From Hymenobacter convexus (GTDB lineage: Bacteria; Bacteroidota; Bacteroidia; Cytophagales; Hymenobacteraceae), in contig NZ_JAUQON010000014.1 of assembly GCF_030580955.1 (NCBI RefSeq), positions 1 to 64,000 of the forward strand: DNA of 64,000 nt, read 5' to 3'. Under the pieces are notes generated by a model. The model saw nothing but the letters and a program-made list of their open reading frames with translations. It had not been told where the DNA came from and made no database searches. Below, piece by piece: positions 16,228 to 24,412 of this stretch; the stretch's first letter is position 1, and the number at the start of each line of letters is the position of its first letter. Made by a program: the position numbers and the translations under genes.

Positions 16228-19200
16228 CTATTCCACCACCACGCGCTGGATGCTGGGCGCACGGCCCGGCGTCTGCACGCTCAGCAGGTAGGTACCCGAG
16301 GCCAGGCCAGCCGTGGGCAGTTCGGTGCCGCTGCCGCCGAAAGAGCGGGTGCTCACCACCTGGCCCAGCACGTTGTAAAGCGTGAGGGTGGCCGAAGCCG
16401 AAGGCACGGCCAGCGTTACGTGCAGGGCGCCTTTGCCCGCCACGGGGTTGGGCCACACGCTGAACTCGCTCTTAGCGGCGTTGGTGGCCGCCGTAAGGAT
16501 TGTCACGGTGAAGGGGCTACCCGCACTAGCACCGGCGGGCGACGTCAGCACCACGTTGCCGGTGGTAGCACCGGTGGGAATGGTGAAGGTGATGGTCGTG
16601 CCGTTCACCACCGTGAAGTTGGTGATGGTCACGCCGTTTAGCGTCACCGACGTCACACCCGCCAGGCCGGTACCCGTCAGGGTAACGCTGGTGCCAACCG
16701 GGCCGCTGGCCGGGCTCATCGACGTAATGGCGGGGGCCACCACCGTGAACAGCACGCCGTTGCTGGCACCACCGGCCGTGGTCACGACCACGTTGCCCGT
16801 GCTGGCGCTAGCCGGTACGGTGAAGGTGATGGTGGTCGCATTAACCACGTTGATGTTGGACACATTCTGGCCATTCAGCGTAACCGAGGTGGCGCCGGTA
16901 AAGTCCGTGCCGGTTACGGTCACGTTGGTACCCACGGGGCCGGTAACCGGGCTCAGGCTGGTGATGACCGGCGCCGGCGGCACGCAGTTTACGTTCAGGG
17001 CAAACGTGCCAGTGGCCGTGCCGTAGCCGCTCACCATGATGTAGTAGGTGGTGCCGAGGGTCGAGTTAAACGTGAGGCCCGACGCGTACTGGCGGGCGGC
17101 GCAGGTGATGTCGTCGTTGGCCGCCACGCAGATGAAAGCACCGCAGCCGCCGCGGTAAACAAAAAGCTTAGTATCGAAGCTGGTGGCCGTGGCGCAAGTG
17201 GAAAGCGTGATGGCACGGCCCGTGCCCACGATGGCATAGAACACCCCGCCGCCGTCGATGGTGACGGTAGAGCAGCTGCCCGTCGGGTCGCTGACGGTGG
17301 TAGCGCCCACCGTCGTGCCGTTCACGGTCTGGCCGCAGGTCAGGAAAATGGCGCCGGTGCACAGGTCATTTATCAGCACGGGCACCGTGAAGACGGTGCT
17401 CGAGGTGCCGGTGCCGCCCGCGGTGGTCACACCGATGAAACCGGTGGTAGCGCCCGTGGGCACCGTCACCGTAATCTGGGTGGCCGAAACGACGGTGAAC
17501 GTCGGGGCCACCGTGCCGTTGAACGTCACTTGCGTAGCACCTGTGAAATTGGTGCCGGTCAGGGTCACCACCGTGCCTGCCTGGCCGTAAGTGGGCGTGA
17601 ACGAGGTAACGGTCGGGGCCGGAACCACCGTGAATACGCCGGTGGACGTGACCACGCCCGTAGGCGCCGTCAGGCCAATGACGCCGGTGGTAGCGCCGGC
17701 GGGCACCGTCACCGTAATCTGGGTAGCCGAGTTGACGGTGAACGTCGGGGCCACCGTGCCGTTGAAGGTTACTTGCGTAGCACCCGTGAAGTTGGTACCC
17801 GTGATAACCACCGTGCCGCCCACGGCGCCCGTGGTGGGCGTGAAGCTGGTGATGGTGGGCGGCGGGCCTACCACAAACGGCAATGCCGACGTGGCCGTGC
17901 CCTGGGGCGTCGTCACGGTGATGGTGCCTGTGGTGGTGCCGGCGGCCACAACGGCCGTCAGTTGCGTGGCCGAAACCACCGTGAAGTTGGCCGCGGCCGT
18001 GCCGTTGAAGCTAACGGCTGTAGCGCCCGTGAAATTCGAGCCCAGCACCGTAACGACCGTACCAGCCAGGCCACCGCCCGGCGTGAAGCTGGTGATGGTG
18101 GGCCCTACTGCGGCCGGCGTAATGGTGAAGTTGGTGTTCGAGATATCAAAGAAGTAGTTGTCAGCGGCTTCCACCATAATGCGGGCCTGGGTTTCGGCAG
18201 CAGTGGGGCTGGGCGCTACCACAACGGCCGAACCGTTGTTGGGCACGTTGGTAGCGAGGGTGGTCGGGTAAGTCAGGCCGCCGTCGAGGCTGAGGCGGAT
18301 GTTAACCAGGGCGCAGCTCACGGGTGCGGCCACGGTGTTGGCCACGTCCCAGGTCACGGTTTGGGCAGCGCCGCCAATCCAGCTCACCGCCGTATTAGGG
18401 AATTGCACCACGAATGGGCCAGCCGTCGAAGTCGTGCTCAGGCTCACCGTGGAACTGTAGTTCACGCCACCAATCACGCCCACCGAGCCGACGTGTTCGT
18501 CGCGCACGGTGCAGCGGAAGTTGAGCGGGCGCGTCACCGTGGGCAGGCGCTCGCCGATGACGGTGGTGTTGTTCACCAGGTCGCTGATGCGCGGGAAGTA
18601 GCGCGTGCCGCTGGTCAGGGGCACAAAGGAGCGGAACAGCGGGATGGTCTGGCCGGCTACCTGGGCATCGTTGGGCGTGCCGGCAGTGCCGAGGTCCACT
18701 TCTTCCCACATATACGTCAGGGCGTCATTTTCAGCATCGGTGGCCGTGGCCGTCAGCTTGAAGGGTGTGCCGATGGGCAAGGTTTTGCCGCTGGCCGGAG
18801 GCGTCACCACGGGAGCGGTGTTACCGGTGGCCGAGTTCACGCTGCAAGTCGTGCCATCGATGAAGGCGCGCATTTCCTGGTAGTTGCCGGTGTGGAAATA
18901 CGGGTCGGAGTGCGGCTGCAGGTCGTTGGCGGTGCCACAGATGCCGGCATAGGCCATAATGGTCGAGCCCGAGCCGGGCTCAAACGCCGTGTTGGCGTTG
19001 CGGTTGCCCGAGCAGCTGCCGGACGCATTGTTATTGAACGTGTGGTTGCCCGAAAACTGGTGACCCATTTCGTGCGCCACGTAGTCGATGTCGAAGGCAT
19101 CGCCCACGGGGTTGGACAAGCCCGTTACTCCGCCGGCTTTGCGGGCCGAGTTGCATACCACGCCCAGGTAGGCTACGCCGCCGCCGCCGGTGCTCACCAC

Positions 19201-20202
19201 GTGGCCGATGTCGTAGTTGGCCGAGCCAATGAGGTTGTCCACGTTGGTCTGGTTCTGGCCCAGCATGGCGCTGCCGTTGGCATTGCTGTAGGTGGTGGGC
19301 GGCTGCGTGCCGCTGCCGCTCAGGAAGGTCAGCAGGTCGTTGTTGGCGATGAGCACCATGCGCACGGCCAGTTCCTTCTCATATACGCCCACCACGCGGT
19401 TCACGGTGGTCACCTTGGCCGACGTTACGCTGGCAAAGGTGTTGCCGCGGGCCACGGCGTATTCCGGCGTATTGGCCAGCGCCAGGCGGTAGGTGCGCAG
19501 CTGCGGGCCGCTTGACAGGGCCGAATTGGTGCGGTTGGCCGAAGCCGCCACGCGGGCCGTGCTGGCCGCCAGCTCTTCCTTCGTGGGGGCAAAGTCGCAA
19601 GTCGACGTCTTGCCCGCCGCCGCGGGGTTCATGTCTTTTTGGTAAAAAGCCAGGTAGTGGCGCACGTCGGTGCGCGTCACCGGGTCGATGTAGTAACTCT
19701 GGCCACCGGCAGCCAGCACTTGGCCGTGGAAGCCCTGGGGCGTGAGGTCGAGGCGCACCGAGGCCGACGCATCGTCGAGGCCCACGCCGGCGTAGGTTTT
19801 GATGTCGGGGTGGCGGGCCGCCAGGGCGGGCTCCATCACCGGGGCCTCGCGCACGGCAAAGCGGCCGGTGCTGCCGTTGGGCAGCGGCAGGGCCAGCACC
19901 AGCGGGGCAGCGCCCATTTGCGTTTCGAGGGGGGCAGTGGCCAGGGCCGCGCGCAGGCCGTTTACGTCCAGCGTCAGGGCCTGCGAATGGTACAGGGCGG
20001 CCGACAGCGGCGAGGCAGCAGCGGCCCCCTTGGCTTCGGCGTCGGCCTGGAAGAACTGCGAGCCGGCTTCCTGCGCCTGCGCCCCGAGCGAAAGGCCCAA
20101 CGACAGCAGGAGCATGCCGCCCAGGCGGCTGAGGCCCTTGCGAACCCCGGGAATGGTGTCGGGCCGTTGGGTGGCCGGCCGGGACTGGTAATGATGCTTC
20201 AT
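16228..20202 (-). CDS. Secreted metzincin metallopeptidase with IPT/TIG repeats and T9SS sorting domain
   Basis: An exported protein of 1324 residues. Order: signal peptide (to about residue 45, LGLSLGAQAQ), propeptide-like region, catalytic domain with zinc motif HEMGHQFSGNH near residue 377 and a Met-turn STIMAYAGIC, as in reprolysin-type metzincins; a linker with beta-rich domains; three IPT/TIG repeats; a pre-peptidase-like domain rich in Cys (CTGAIFLTCGQTV onward); two more IPT/TIG repeats; and a C-terminal type IX secretion sorting domain (FSVWPNPVAGKG ... GTYLLSVQTPG). The start is the ATG at 20202 (MKHHYQS); the frame upstream has no signal-peptide logic. Expected to act at the cell surface or outside the cell. 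Substrate is unknown. Direct repeats of about 243 bp run through the IPT part. Confidence 0.93.
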   Translation of the reverse strand: MKHHYQSRPATQRPDTIPGVRKGLSRLGGMLLLSLGLSLGAQAQEAGSQFFQADAEAKGAAAASPLSAALYHSQALTLDVNGLRAALATAPLETQMGAAPLVLALPLPNGSTGRFAVREAPVMEPALAARHPDIKTYAGVGLDDASASVRLDLTPQGFHGQVLAAGGQSYYIDPVTRTDVRHYLAFYQKDMNPAAAGKTSTCDFAPTKEELAASTARVAASANRTNSALSSGPQLRTYRLALANTPEYAVARGNTFASVTSAKVTTVNRVVGVYEKELAVRMVLIANNDLLTFLSGSGTQPPTTYSNANGSAMLGQNQTNVDNLIGSANYDIGHVVSTGGGGVAYLGVVCNSARKAGGVTGLSNPVGDAFDIDYVAHEMGHQFSGNHTFNNNASGSCSGNRNANTAFEPGSGSTIMAYAGICGTANDLQPHSDPYFHTGNYQEMRAFIDGTTCSVNSATGNTAPVVTPPASGKTLPIGTPFKLTATATDAENDALTYMWEEVDLGTAGTPNDAQVAGQTIPLFRSFVPLTSGTRYFPRISDLVNNTTVIGERLPTVTRPLNFRCTVRDEHVGSVGVIGGVNYSSTVSLSTTSTAGPFVVQFPNTAVSWIGGAAQTVTWDVANTVAAPVSCALVNIRLSLDGGLTYPTTLATNVPNNGSAVVVAPSPTAAETQARIMVEAADNYFFDISNTNFTITPAAVGPTITSFTPGGGLAGTVVTVLGSNFTGATAVSFNGTAAANFTVVSATQLTAVVAAGTTTGTITVTTPQGTATSALPFVVGPPPTITSFTPTTGAVGGTVVITGTNFTGATQVTFNGTVAPTFTVNSATQITVTVPAGATTGVIGLTAPTGVVTSTGVFTVVPAPTVTSFTPTYGQAGTVVTLTGTNFTGATQVTFNGTVAPTFTVVSATQITVTVPTGATTGFIGVTTAGGTGTSSTVFTVPVLINDLCTGAIFLTCGQTVNGTTVGATTVSDPTGSCSTVTIDGGGVFYAIVGTGRAITLSTCATATSFDTKLFVYRGGCGAFICVAANDDITCAARQYASGLTFNSTLGTTYYIMVSGYGTATGTFALNVNCVPPAPVITSLSPVTGPVGTNVTVTGTDFTGATSVTLNGQNVSNINVVNATTITFTVPASASTGNVVVTTAGGASNGVLFTVVAPAITSMSPASGPVGTSVTLTGTGLAGVTSVTLNGVTITNFTVVNGTTITFTIPTGATTGNVVLTSPAGASAGSPFTVTILTAATNAAKSEFSVWPNPVAGKGALHVTLAVPSASATLTLYNVLGQVVSTRSFGGSGTELPTAGLASGTYLLSVQTPGRAPSIQRVVVE
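17458..18110. repeat. Direct repeats of about 243 bp encoding IPT/TIG modules
   Basis: The segment beginning GGGCACCGTCACCGTAATCT occurs at 17458 and again at 17701 with few differences over about 65 bp, a period of 243 bp (81 codons). A more diverged unit follows to about 18110. They encode consecutive IPT/TIG domains of the metallopeptidase. Confidence 0.8.
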
Positions 20203-20386
20203 CAAAGAATGGTGTTTGAGGTGGAGCAGTAAATATAACTTCTCCCCCTTGTATGCCCGATGAAAATCGACCAATCACACCCGATAGTCGGCCAAGGGTT
20301 GCTCACGCTCCGGCTTTTTCTATTTCTCCTGCGTAATCCGTTTAACCTATTGAGCGCCCAAATACTGTATTAAATACAGATAAAAA

Positions 20387-20435
20387 TTAAAAACATACCA
20401 CTCACACCGGCAAAGCCAGGATGCTTGGTATGTTT
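20387..20435 (-). terminator. Probable terminator downstream of lpxB
   Basis: AAACATACCA (20391-20400) and TGGTATGTTT (20426-20435) form a 10-bp stem. On the minus strand the 3' side continues as TTTTTAATTTTTATC, a U-rich tail. The loop is long (25 nt). Confidence 0.6.
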
Positions 20436-20459
20436 CATATTACTGAAAAAAAATTGGCG

Positions 20460-21572
20460 CTAGCTGGCCCGCAGGTATTTCACCATTAGCTCGGCCGTTT
20501 TTTTGGCGGCCTGCTGCTGGCCAAGCTTTTCGCGCAGCTCAGCATAGCCGGTTTTGATGCGGGCCTGGTAGTCGGCGTCGGTGAGCAGGTTGCGGAGCTC
20601 ATCGAGCAGGTTGCGGGCGTTGAAATCGTTCTGAATCAACTCTTTCACCACTTCCCGACCCACAATTAGGTTCACCAACGAGATGTAGGGCACCTTAATG
20701 ACCATTTTGCCGATGGTATAGCTGAGCAGGCTGGTGCGGTAGCACACAATCTGGGGCACGCCAAACAGGGCAGTTTCGAGCGTAGCTGTGCCGCTGGTGA
20801 CCAAGGCCGCGGTGGCGTGGCTGAGCAGGTCGAACGTCTGGTCGAAAACGAAGCGGATGCCGTTGCGATGGAAGTGCTTGTAGTAGTTAGGGTCGAGGTT
20901 GGTGACACCGGCCACCACGAACTGATACTCCTGAAAACCGGGCAGAATGGCAATCATTTCGTGCAGCATCTCCTCGATTTCCTGCTTGCGCGAGCCCGGC
21001 AGCACGGCAATGATGGGTCGGTCGGGCTCCAAGCGGTTGCGCTCGTAGAAGTCGGTCGAGGGCTCGAATTCGGCCACGGCGTCGGCCGTGGGATTGCCGG
21101 TGTAATCTACTTCGTAGCCGAATTTCTGGTAAAACTCGCGCTCAAAGGGCAGGATGGCGAACATCTTGTCGACGTAGGCTTTCACCCGCTCAACCCGGCC
21201 CTGGTTCCAGGCCCATATTTTGGGTGATATGTAGTAGAATACCTTGATGCCGTGCTCCTTGGCAAATTTGGCCATGCGCAGATTGAAACCGGCGTAGTCG
21301 ACCAAAATCAGTACATCGGGCTTGAAGGCGGTGATGTCCTGCTGGCACTGCTTCAGGTAGCCGCGGAACTTGAGGACGCTGGTGGCTGCTTCCACAAAAC
21401 CCATGATGGCCAGCTCTTTGTAGTGGCGCACCAGCTCGCCGCCTTCGGCCTCCATCAGGTCGCCGCCCCAGAAGCGAAACTGCGCCGCGTTGTCCTGCTG
21501 CTTGAGTTCGCGCATGAGGTGCGCGGCGTGAAAATCGCCCGACCGTTCGCCGGCTATCAAATAATATTTCAA
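20460..21572 (-). CDS. lpxB: Lipid-A-disaccharide synthase
   Basis: Joins UDP-2,3-diacylglucosamine and lipid X to form the disaccharide of lipid A at the inner membrane. The protein is 370 residues, close to the family length. The N-terminus MKYYLIAGERSGDFHAAHLM is the family start (commonly GEASGD; here GERSGD). PDVLILVDYAGFNLRMAKFA, YYISPKIWAWNQGR, AILPFEREFYQKFG and VLPGSRKQEIEEMLH are all characteristic, and TSGTATLETALFGVPQIVCYR is the donor-site region. The start codon is TTG (21572); no ATG fits. An inverted repeat lies immediately upstream, ending about eight bases before the start, so its right arm is in the leader. Confidence 0.95.
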   Translation of the reverse strand: MKYYLIAGERSGDFHAAHLMRELKQQDNAAQFRFWGGDLMEAEGGELVRHYKELAIMGFVEAATSVLKFRGYLKQCQQDITAFKPDVLILVDYAGFNLRMAKFAKEHGIKVFYYISPKIWAWNQGRVERVKAYVDKMFAILPFEREFYQKFGYEVDYTGNPTADAVAEFEPSTDFYERNRLEPDRPIIAVLPGSRKQEIEEMLHEMIAILPGFQEYQFVVAGVTNLDPNYYKHFHRNGIRFVFDQTFDLLSHATAALVTSGTATLETALFGVPQIVCYRTSLLSYTIGKMVIKVPYISLVNLIVGREVVKELIQNDFNARNLLDELRNLLTDADYQARIKTGYAELREKLGQQQAAKKTAELMVKYLRAS

Positions 21573-21579
21573 AGTGTTA

Positions 21580-21683
21580 CGTCATCCTGAGCGCAGCGAA
21601 GGACCTTATCACGTCCGCGCCGCTGGGGTTAGTATTTCTGACAAAAGCGCCCGTGATAGGATGCTTCCTTCGTCAGCATGACG
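21580..21683. repeat. Intergenic inverted repeat, GTCATCCTGAGC family
   Basis: Left arm CGTCATCCTGAGCGCAGCG at 21580 continues through GAAGGACCTTATCACG. The right arm, about 21652-21683, is a diverged inverted copy with a second-family ending (TCAGCATGACG). It fills the gap between queD and lpxB. Confidence 0.85.
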
Positions 21684-21689
21684 GCCGGC

Positions 21690-22106
21690 CTAGCCGCCGT
21701 AATATTCCACGAAGTTGCGCGGCGTTTCGTAGAGCTTTACGCAGTGCAGCTTGGCATGGGTGATGGTGGGGAGCTCGCGCTCCAGAATTTGCCAGAAGGC
21801 TACGGCCAGGTTCTCGGTGCTGGCCATCTGGCCGGCCATGAAGGGCACGTCGAGGTTGAGGTTTTTGTGGTCGACCTGCTCGGTGATGTGCGTGCGCAGC
21901 AGGTCGGAAAGGGCCTTCAAATCGACCACGAAGCCAGTTTCGGGGTCGGGGTCGCCCTTCACCGTCACAATGAGGTCGTAGTTGTGGCCGTGCCAGTTGG
22001 TGTTGGCACAGGGGCCGAACACTTCGCGGTTGCGCTCCTCGCTCCACTTGGGGTTGAAGAGCTTGTGGGCGGCGTTGAAGTGTTCCTGGCGGCTGATGTA
22101 TATCAT
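21690..22106 (-). CDS. queD: 6-carboxy-5,6,7,8-tetrahydropterin synthase (QueD/PTPS family)
   Basis: A pterin-pathway enzyme of 138 residues. Zinc ligands are visible in EHFNAAHKL and in the NWHGHNYDLIVTVKG segment. VDFG-type region is GFVVDLKALSDLL, followed by LDHKNLN-type EQVDHKNLNLD, and the late acid/His region is KLYETPRNFVEYYG. The family makes 6-carboxytetrahydropterin on the way to queuosine in most bacteria; a PTPS role in biopterin synthesis cannot be excluded. The start is the ATG at 22106 (MIYISRQEHFNAAH). It is flanked by repeats on both sides and no other queuosine gene is nearby. Confidence 0.9.
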   Translation of the reverse strand: MIYISRQEHFNAAHKLFNPKWSEERNREVFGPCANTNWHGHNYDLIVTVKGDPDPETGFVVDLKALSDLLRTHITEQVDHKNLNLDVPFMAGQMASTENLAVAFWQILERELPTITHAKLHCVKLYETPRNFVEYYGG

Positions 22107-22110
22107 TCTA

Positions 22111-22199
22111 TTAGTTGTCAGTTGCTGGTTGTCAGTTGTTAGTCTTGAGCGGAAGCCATGATTTCCTGACAACTGACAACTATCAACCAACAACTAAGC
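22111..22199. repeat. Heptameric repeat cluster in inverted arrangement
   Basis: Left part (22111-22144) is built from degenerate TTGTCAG-type heptamers; the right part (22166-22199) carries the complementary CTGACAA-type heptamers. The two halves can pair. The stop codon of the permease gene (22196-22194) lies inside the right half, and queD starts four bases beyond the left half. Confidence 0.75.
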
Positions 22200-23195
22200 A
22201 TTTTTCCGCAGCAAATATACGAAGAAGGGTACCCCGAACAGGGCCGTGACCATGCCCACCGGCAGCCCGGCCGGCGGGTAGAGCAGCCGCGCCAGCAGGT
22301 CGCAGGCCAGCAAAAAGCCGCCGCCCAGCACCGCGCAAAACAGCAGATTCAGCCGGCCCGTGGTGCCCAGCAGGCCGCGCGTGAGGTGCGGCACCAGCAG
22401 CCCCACGAAGCCCACCGGCCCGCACAGCGCCACCACGCCCCCCGTGAGGCCGGCCGCCAGCCCCACCAGCAGCCAGCGCCGCCGCGCCACGGGCAGGCCC
22501 AGGGCGGCGGCCCGCTCCTCCCCCAGCAGCAGCAGGTTCAGGTCCTTCTGCATGAAGGCCAGCACCACCAGGCTGACGGCCAGCGCCGCCGCCGGATAGG
22601 GCAGCACGTTCCAGCCCGCCCGCTCGAAGCTGCCAAACGCCCAGAACACCACGCTGCGCAAGCTGCCTTCGGGCGAAGCCATAAAGGTGAGCAGGCTGCC
22701 CAGCGCCGCCGCCAGCGCCCCCACCGCCACGCCCGCCAGCAACAGCGGCGCCGGCATGATGCGCCCGCGCCGGGTGCCCAGCGCCACCACCAGCAGCGTG
22801 GCCCCAAACGCGCCCGCCAGCGCCGCCACCGGCGGCAAATAAACGCCCATAACAGTGAGCGAAGGCACCAAAACATAGGAGGCAATGGCCCCCAATGATG
22901 CTCCCGAAGCCGTGCCCAGCAGGTAAGGGTCGGCCAGGGGGTTGGTGACGAGGGTTTGGAGCAGGTAGCCACTCACGGCCAGGCTGGCGCCGGCCAGCAG
23001 CGCCAGCAGCAGGCGCGGCAGCCGCAACTGCACCAGCACGAGCTGGGCCGGGTCGGCGGGGTCGTAGTGCCGGAAGGTGTTCAGGATGAAGCTGTACGAG
23101 GTGGTGTAGCTGCCCACGCGCAGGCCCAGCACCAGCAGCAGCAGCGTGAGCAGCAGGCCGGTTATGAGCCAGAAAAGGGGGCGTTTGGATTTCAA
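22194..23195 (-). CDS. FecCD-family ABC transporter permease
   Basis: Inner-membrane permease of a metal-chelate or cobalamin importer, 333 residues with about ten hydrophobic helices. Family hallmarks are RLPRLLLALLAGASLAVSGYLLQTLVTNPLADPYLLGTASGASLG and the coupling region GEERAAALGLPV, plus CGPVGFVGLLVPHLTRGLLG. The start is TTG at 23195 (MKSKRPLFW). It follows the binding-protein gene by 98 bases containing a long inverted repeat. No ATP-binding subunit is encoded next to it, so the ATPase must lie elsewhere. Substrate (siderophore, haem or vitamin B12) cannot be read from sequence. Confidence 0.92.
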   Translation of the reverse strand: MKSKRPLFWLITGLLLTLLLLVLGLRVGSYTTSYSFILNTFRHYDPADPAQLVLVQLRLPRLLLALLAGASLAVSGYLLQTLVTNPLADPYLLGTASGASLGAIASYVLVPSLTVMGVYLPPVAALAGAFGATLLVVALGTRRGRIMPAPLLLAGVAVGALAAALGSLLTFMASPEGSLRSVVFWAFGSFERAGWNVLPYPAAALAVSLVVLAFMQKDLNLLLLGEERAAALGLPVARRRWLLVGLAAGLTGGVVALCGPVGFVGLLVPHLTRGLLGTTGRLNLLFCAVLGGGFLLACDLLARLLYPPAGLPVGMVTALFGVPFFVYLLRKNA

Positions 23196-23236
23196 GGAAG
23201 AATGCTGACCGATGAAATTAGAACGTCATGCTTAAC

Positions 23237-23340
23237 AGCCTGTCATGTCGAGCGCAGCCGAGACATCTCGCGCGCTGTCACTAATCCATTGAATTACTGC
23301 CCTGAGCGAGATGTCTCGGCTGCGCTCGACATGACAGGCT
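23237..23340. repeat. Inverted repeat, GTCATGTCGAGC family, overlapping a stop codon
   Basis: Two perfect 35-nt inverted arms (23237-23271 and 23306-23340), starting AGCCTGTCATGTCGAGC. The right arm and part of the spacer are translated as the last 14 or so residues of the binding lipoprotein; the TAA stop at 23296-23294 is in the spacer. Confidence 0.92.
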
Positions 23341-24229
23341 GGGTTTGGGCATTCCCGCTTTGCAGCAAGCCCTGCAACTCCTGCACCGACTCGACCACGC
23401 GGGGGCCGGGGCGTTCCAGCAGGTTGCCGGTGATGGGGAACACGCGGCGGGTGCGGTAGGCGTTGATGCGCTTGAGTTCGGGGTAGTTTTTGAAAAACGT
23501 ACTGTCAAGCTTCTCGAATGTGCCGCCGAGCAGCACGTCGGGGTTCAGCTTGAGGATGTACTCGCGGGTGAGGGCCGGGTAGGGCTGCGGGAAGGTTTCG
23601 GTGACGGCGTTGCGGCCGCCAGCCATGCGGATTTCATCGGTAAACAGCGTGTTCTGGCCGTAACAATAAATAGGGTCCTGCCAGGTAATGGCCAGCACCT
23701 TGGGAATAGGCGGGCGGATGGGCGCGTTGGTGAGGGCCTTCAAGTTGCGGCGGAGCGAATCCGTCAGGTGCCGGGCCTGCGCCCGGCGGCCCAGCAAGCG
23801 GCCCAACTCCTCCAGGCCCGTGAAAACGTCTGCCACCTTGCGAAAACGCATGTAGTACACCGGAATGCCCAGGTCCTGCAGGCGCTTGGCGTCGTCGACG
23901 GACGTGATGCCTTCGACGGTAAACACCACGTCGGGCTTCATCGCGACGAGGCGCTCCATATCGAGCGGGTAGTTGTTGACGACGGGCTTGCTCAGCACGG
24001 CGGCGGGGAAATTGTCCTGCGGGCAGCGGGCCACGATGGTGGCAGTATCGGCCACGGCGTAGAGCATTTCGGTCATGCTGGGGGCCAGGGCCAGCACCCG
24101 GCGCGGGTGGGCGGGCAGCGTGAGGGCCCGGCCCAGGCCGTCGTGCACGGCCACGGAGGCGGCGGGTTTCGACTCGGACTGGCAACTTGCCAGCCACGCC
24201 AGCGGTAAAAGCAGCAACAGAAAACGCAT
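23294..24229 (-). CDS. Periplasmic-binding-fold lipoprotein of a metal-chelate/B12 importer
   Basis: A 311-residue BtuF/FepB-type substrate-binding protein. N-terminal lipoprotein signal MRFLLLLLPLAWLASCQSE (lipobox LASC), then the class III binding-protein fold: RVLALAPSMTEMLYAV, NYPLDMERLVAMKPDVVFT and LNPDVLLGG. It pairs with the downstream FecCD permease. The ATG at 24229 lies only five bases after a TACCTTTG -7 box, so the transcript may be almost leaderless. The C-terminus (about the last 14 residues, PVMSSAAETSRSGQ) is encoded by an inverted repeat and is probably not ancestral. Confidence 0.9.
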   Translation of the reverse strand: MRFLLLLLPLAWLASCQSESKPAASVAVHDGLGRALTLPAHPRRVLALAPSMTEMLYAVADTATIVARCPQDNFPAAVLSKPVVNNYPLDMERLVAMKPDVVFTVEGITSVDDAKRLQDLGIPVYYMRFRKVADVFTGLEELGRLLGRRAQARHLTDSLRRNLKALTNAPIRPPIPKVLAITWQDPIYCYGQNTLFTDEIRMAGGRNAVTETFPQPYPALTREYILKLNPDVLLGGTFEKLDSTFFKNYPELKRINAYRTRRVFPITGNLLERPGPRVVESVQELQGLLQSGNAQTQPVMSSAAETSRSGQ

Positions 24230-24233
24230 GCGG

Positions 24234-24241
24234 CAAAGGTA
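24234..24241 (-). promoter_or_regulatory. -7 box of the binding-lipoprotein gene
   Basis: TACCTTTG on the minus strand with C following, as at the rrn promoters. A start site five to seven bases downstream would coincide with the ATG (24229). No clear -33 TTG was found. Confidence 0.5.
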
Positions 24242-24275
24242 GCCCGGGAATGAAGTCGGAATACTTCGGCTACAG

Positions 24276-24364
24276 GTCATGCAGAGCGCAGCGAAGCATC
24301 TTGCCCGCCACCAGTTACTATTTTAACTTTTGCGGGCAAGATGCTTCGCTGCGCTCTGCATGAC
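24276..24364. repeat. Inverted repeat, GTCATGCAGAGC variant
   Basis: Perfect 33-nt arms: GTCATGCAGAGCGCAGCGAA onward (24276-24308) and its inverse (24332-24364). It fills the divergent promoter region between the binding lipoprotein and hldD. Confidence 0.92.
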
Positions 24365-24382
24365 GTTCTTTTTTCAGTGCCC

Positions 24383-24390
24383 TACCTTTG
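24383..24390 (+). promoter_or_regulatory. -7 box of hldD
   Basis: TACCTTTG followed by CC, 22 nt before the ATG. No good -33 TTG at the usual spacing. Confidence 0.5.
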
Positions 24391-24412
24391 CCCCGTTCCA
24401 ACCCCCGCCCCC

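Noticed and set aside
17530..19515. 661-codon plus-strand ORF opposite the metallopeptidase
   Set aside because: Arg/Gly/His-rich antisense shadow; the real frame has catalytic and sorting domains.
22194..24229. Complete ABC importer
   Set aside because: Only permease and binding protein are present; no ATPase gene lies in the window, so I do not call a full transporter.
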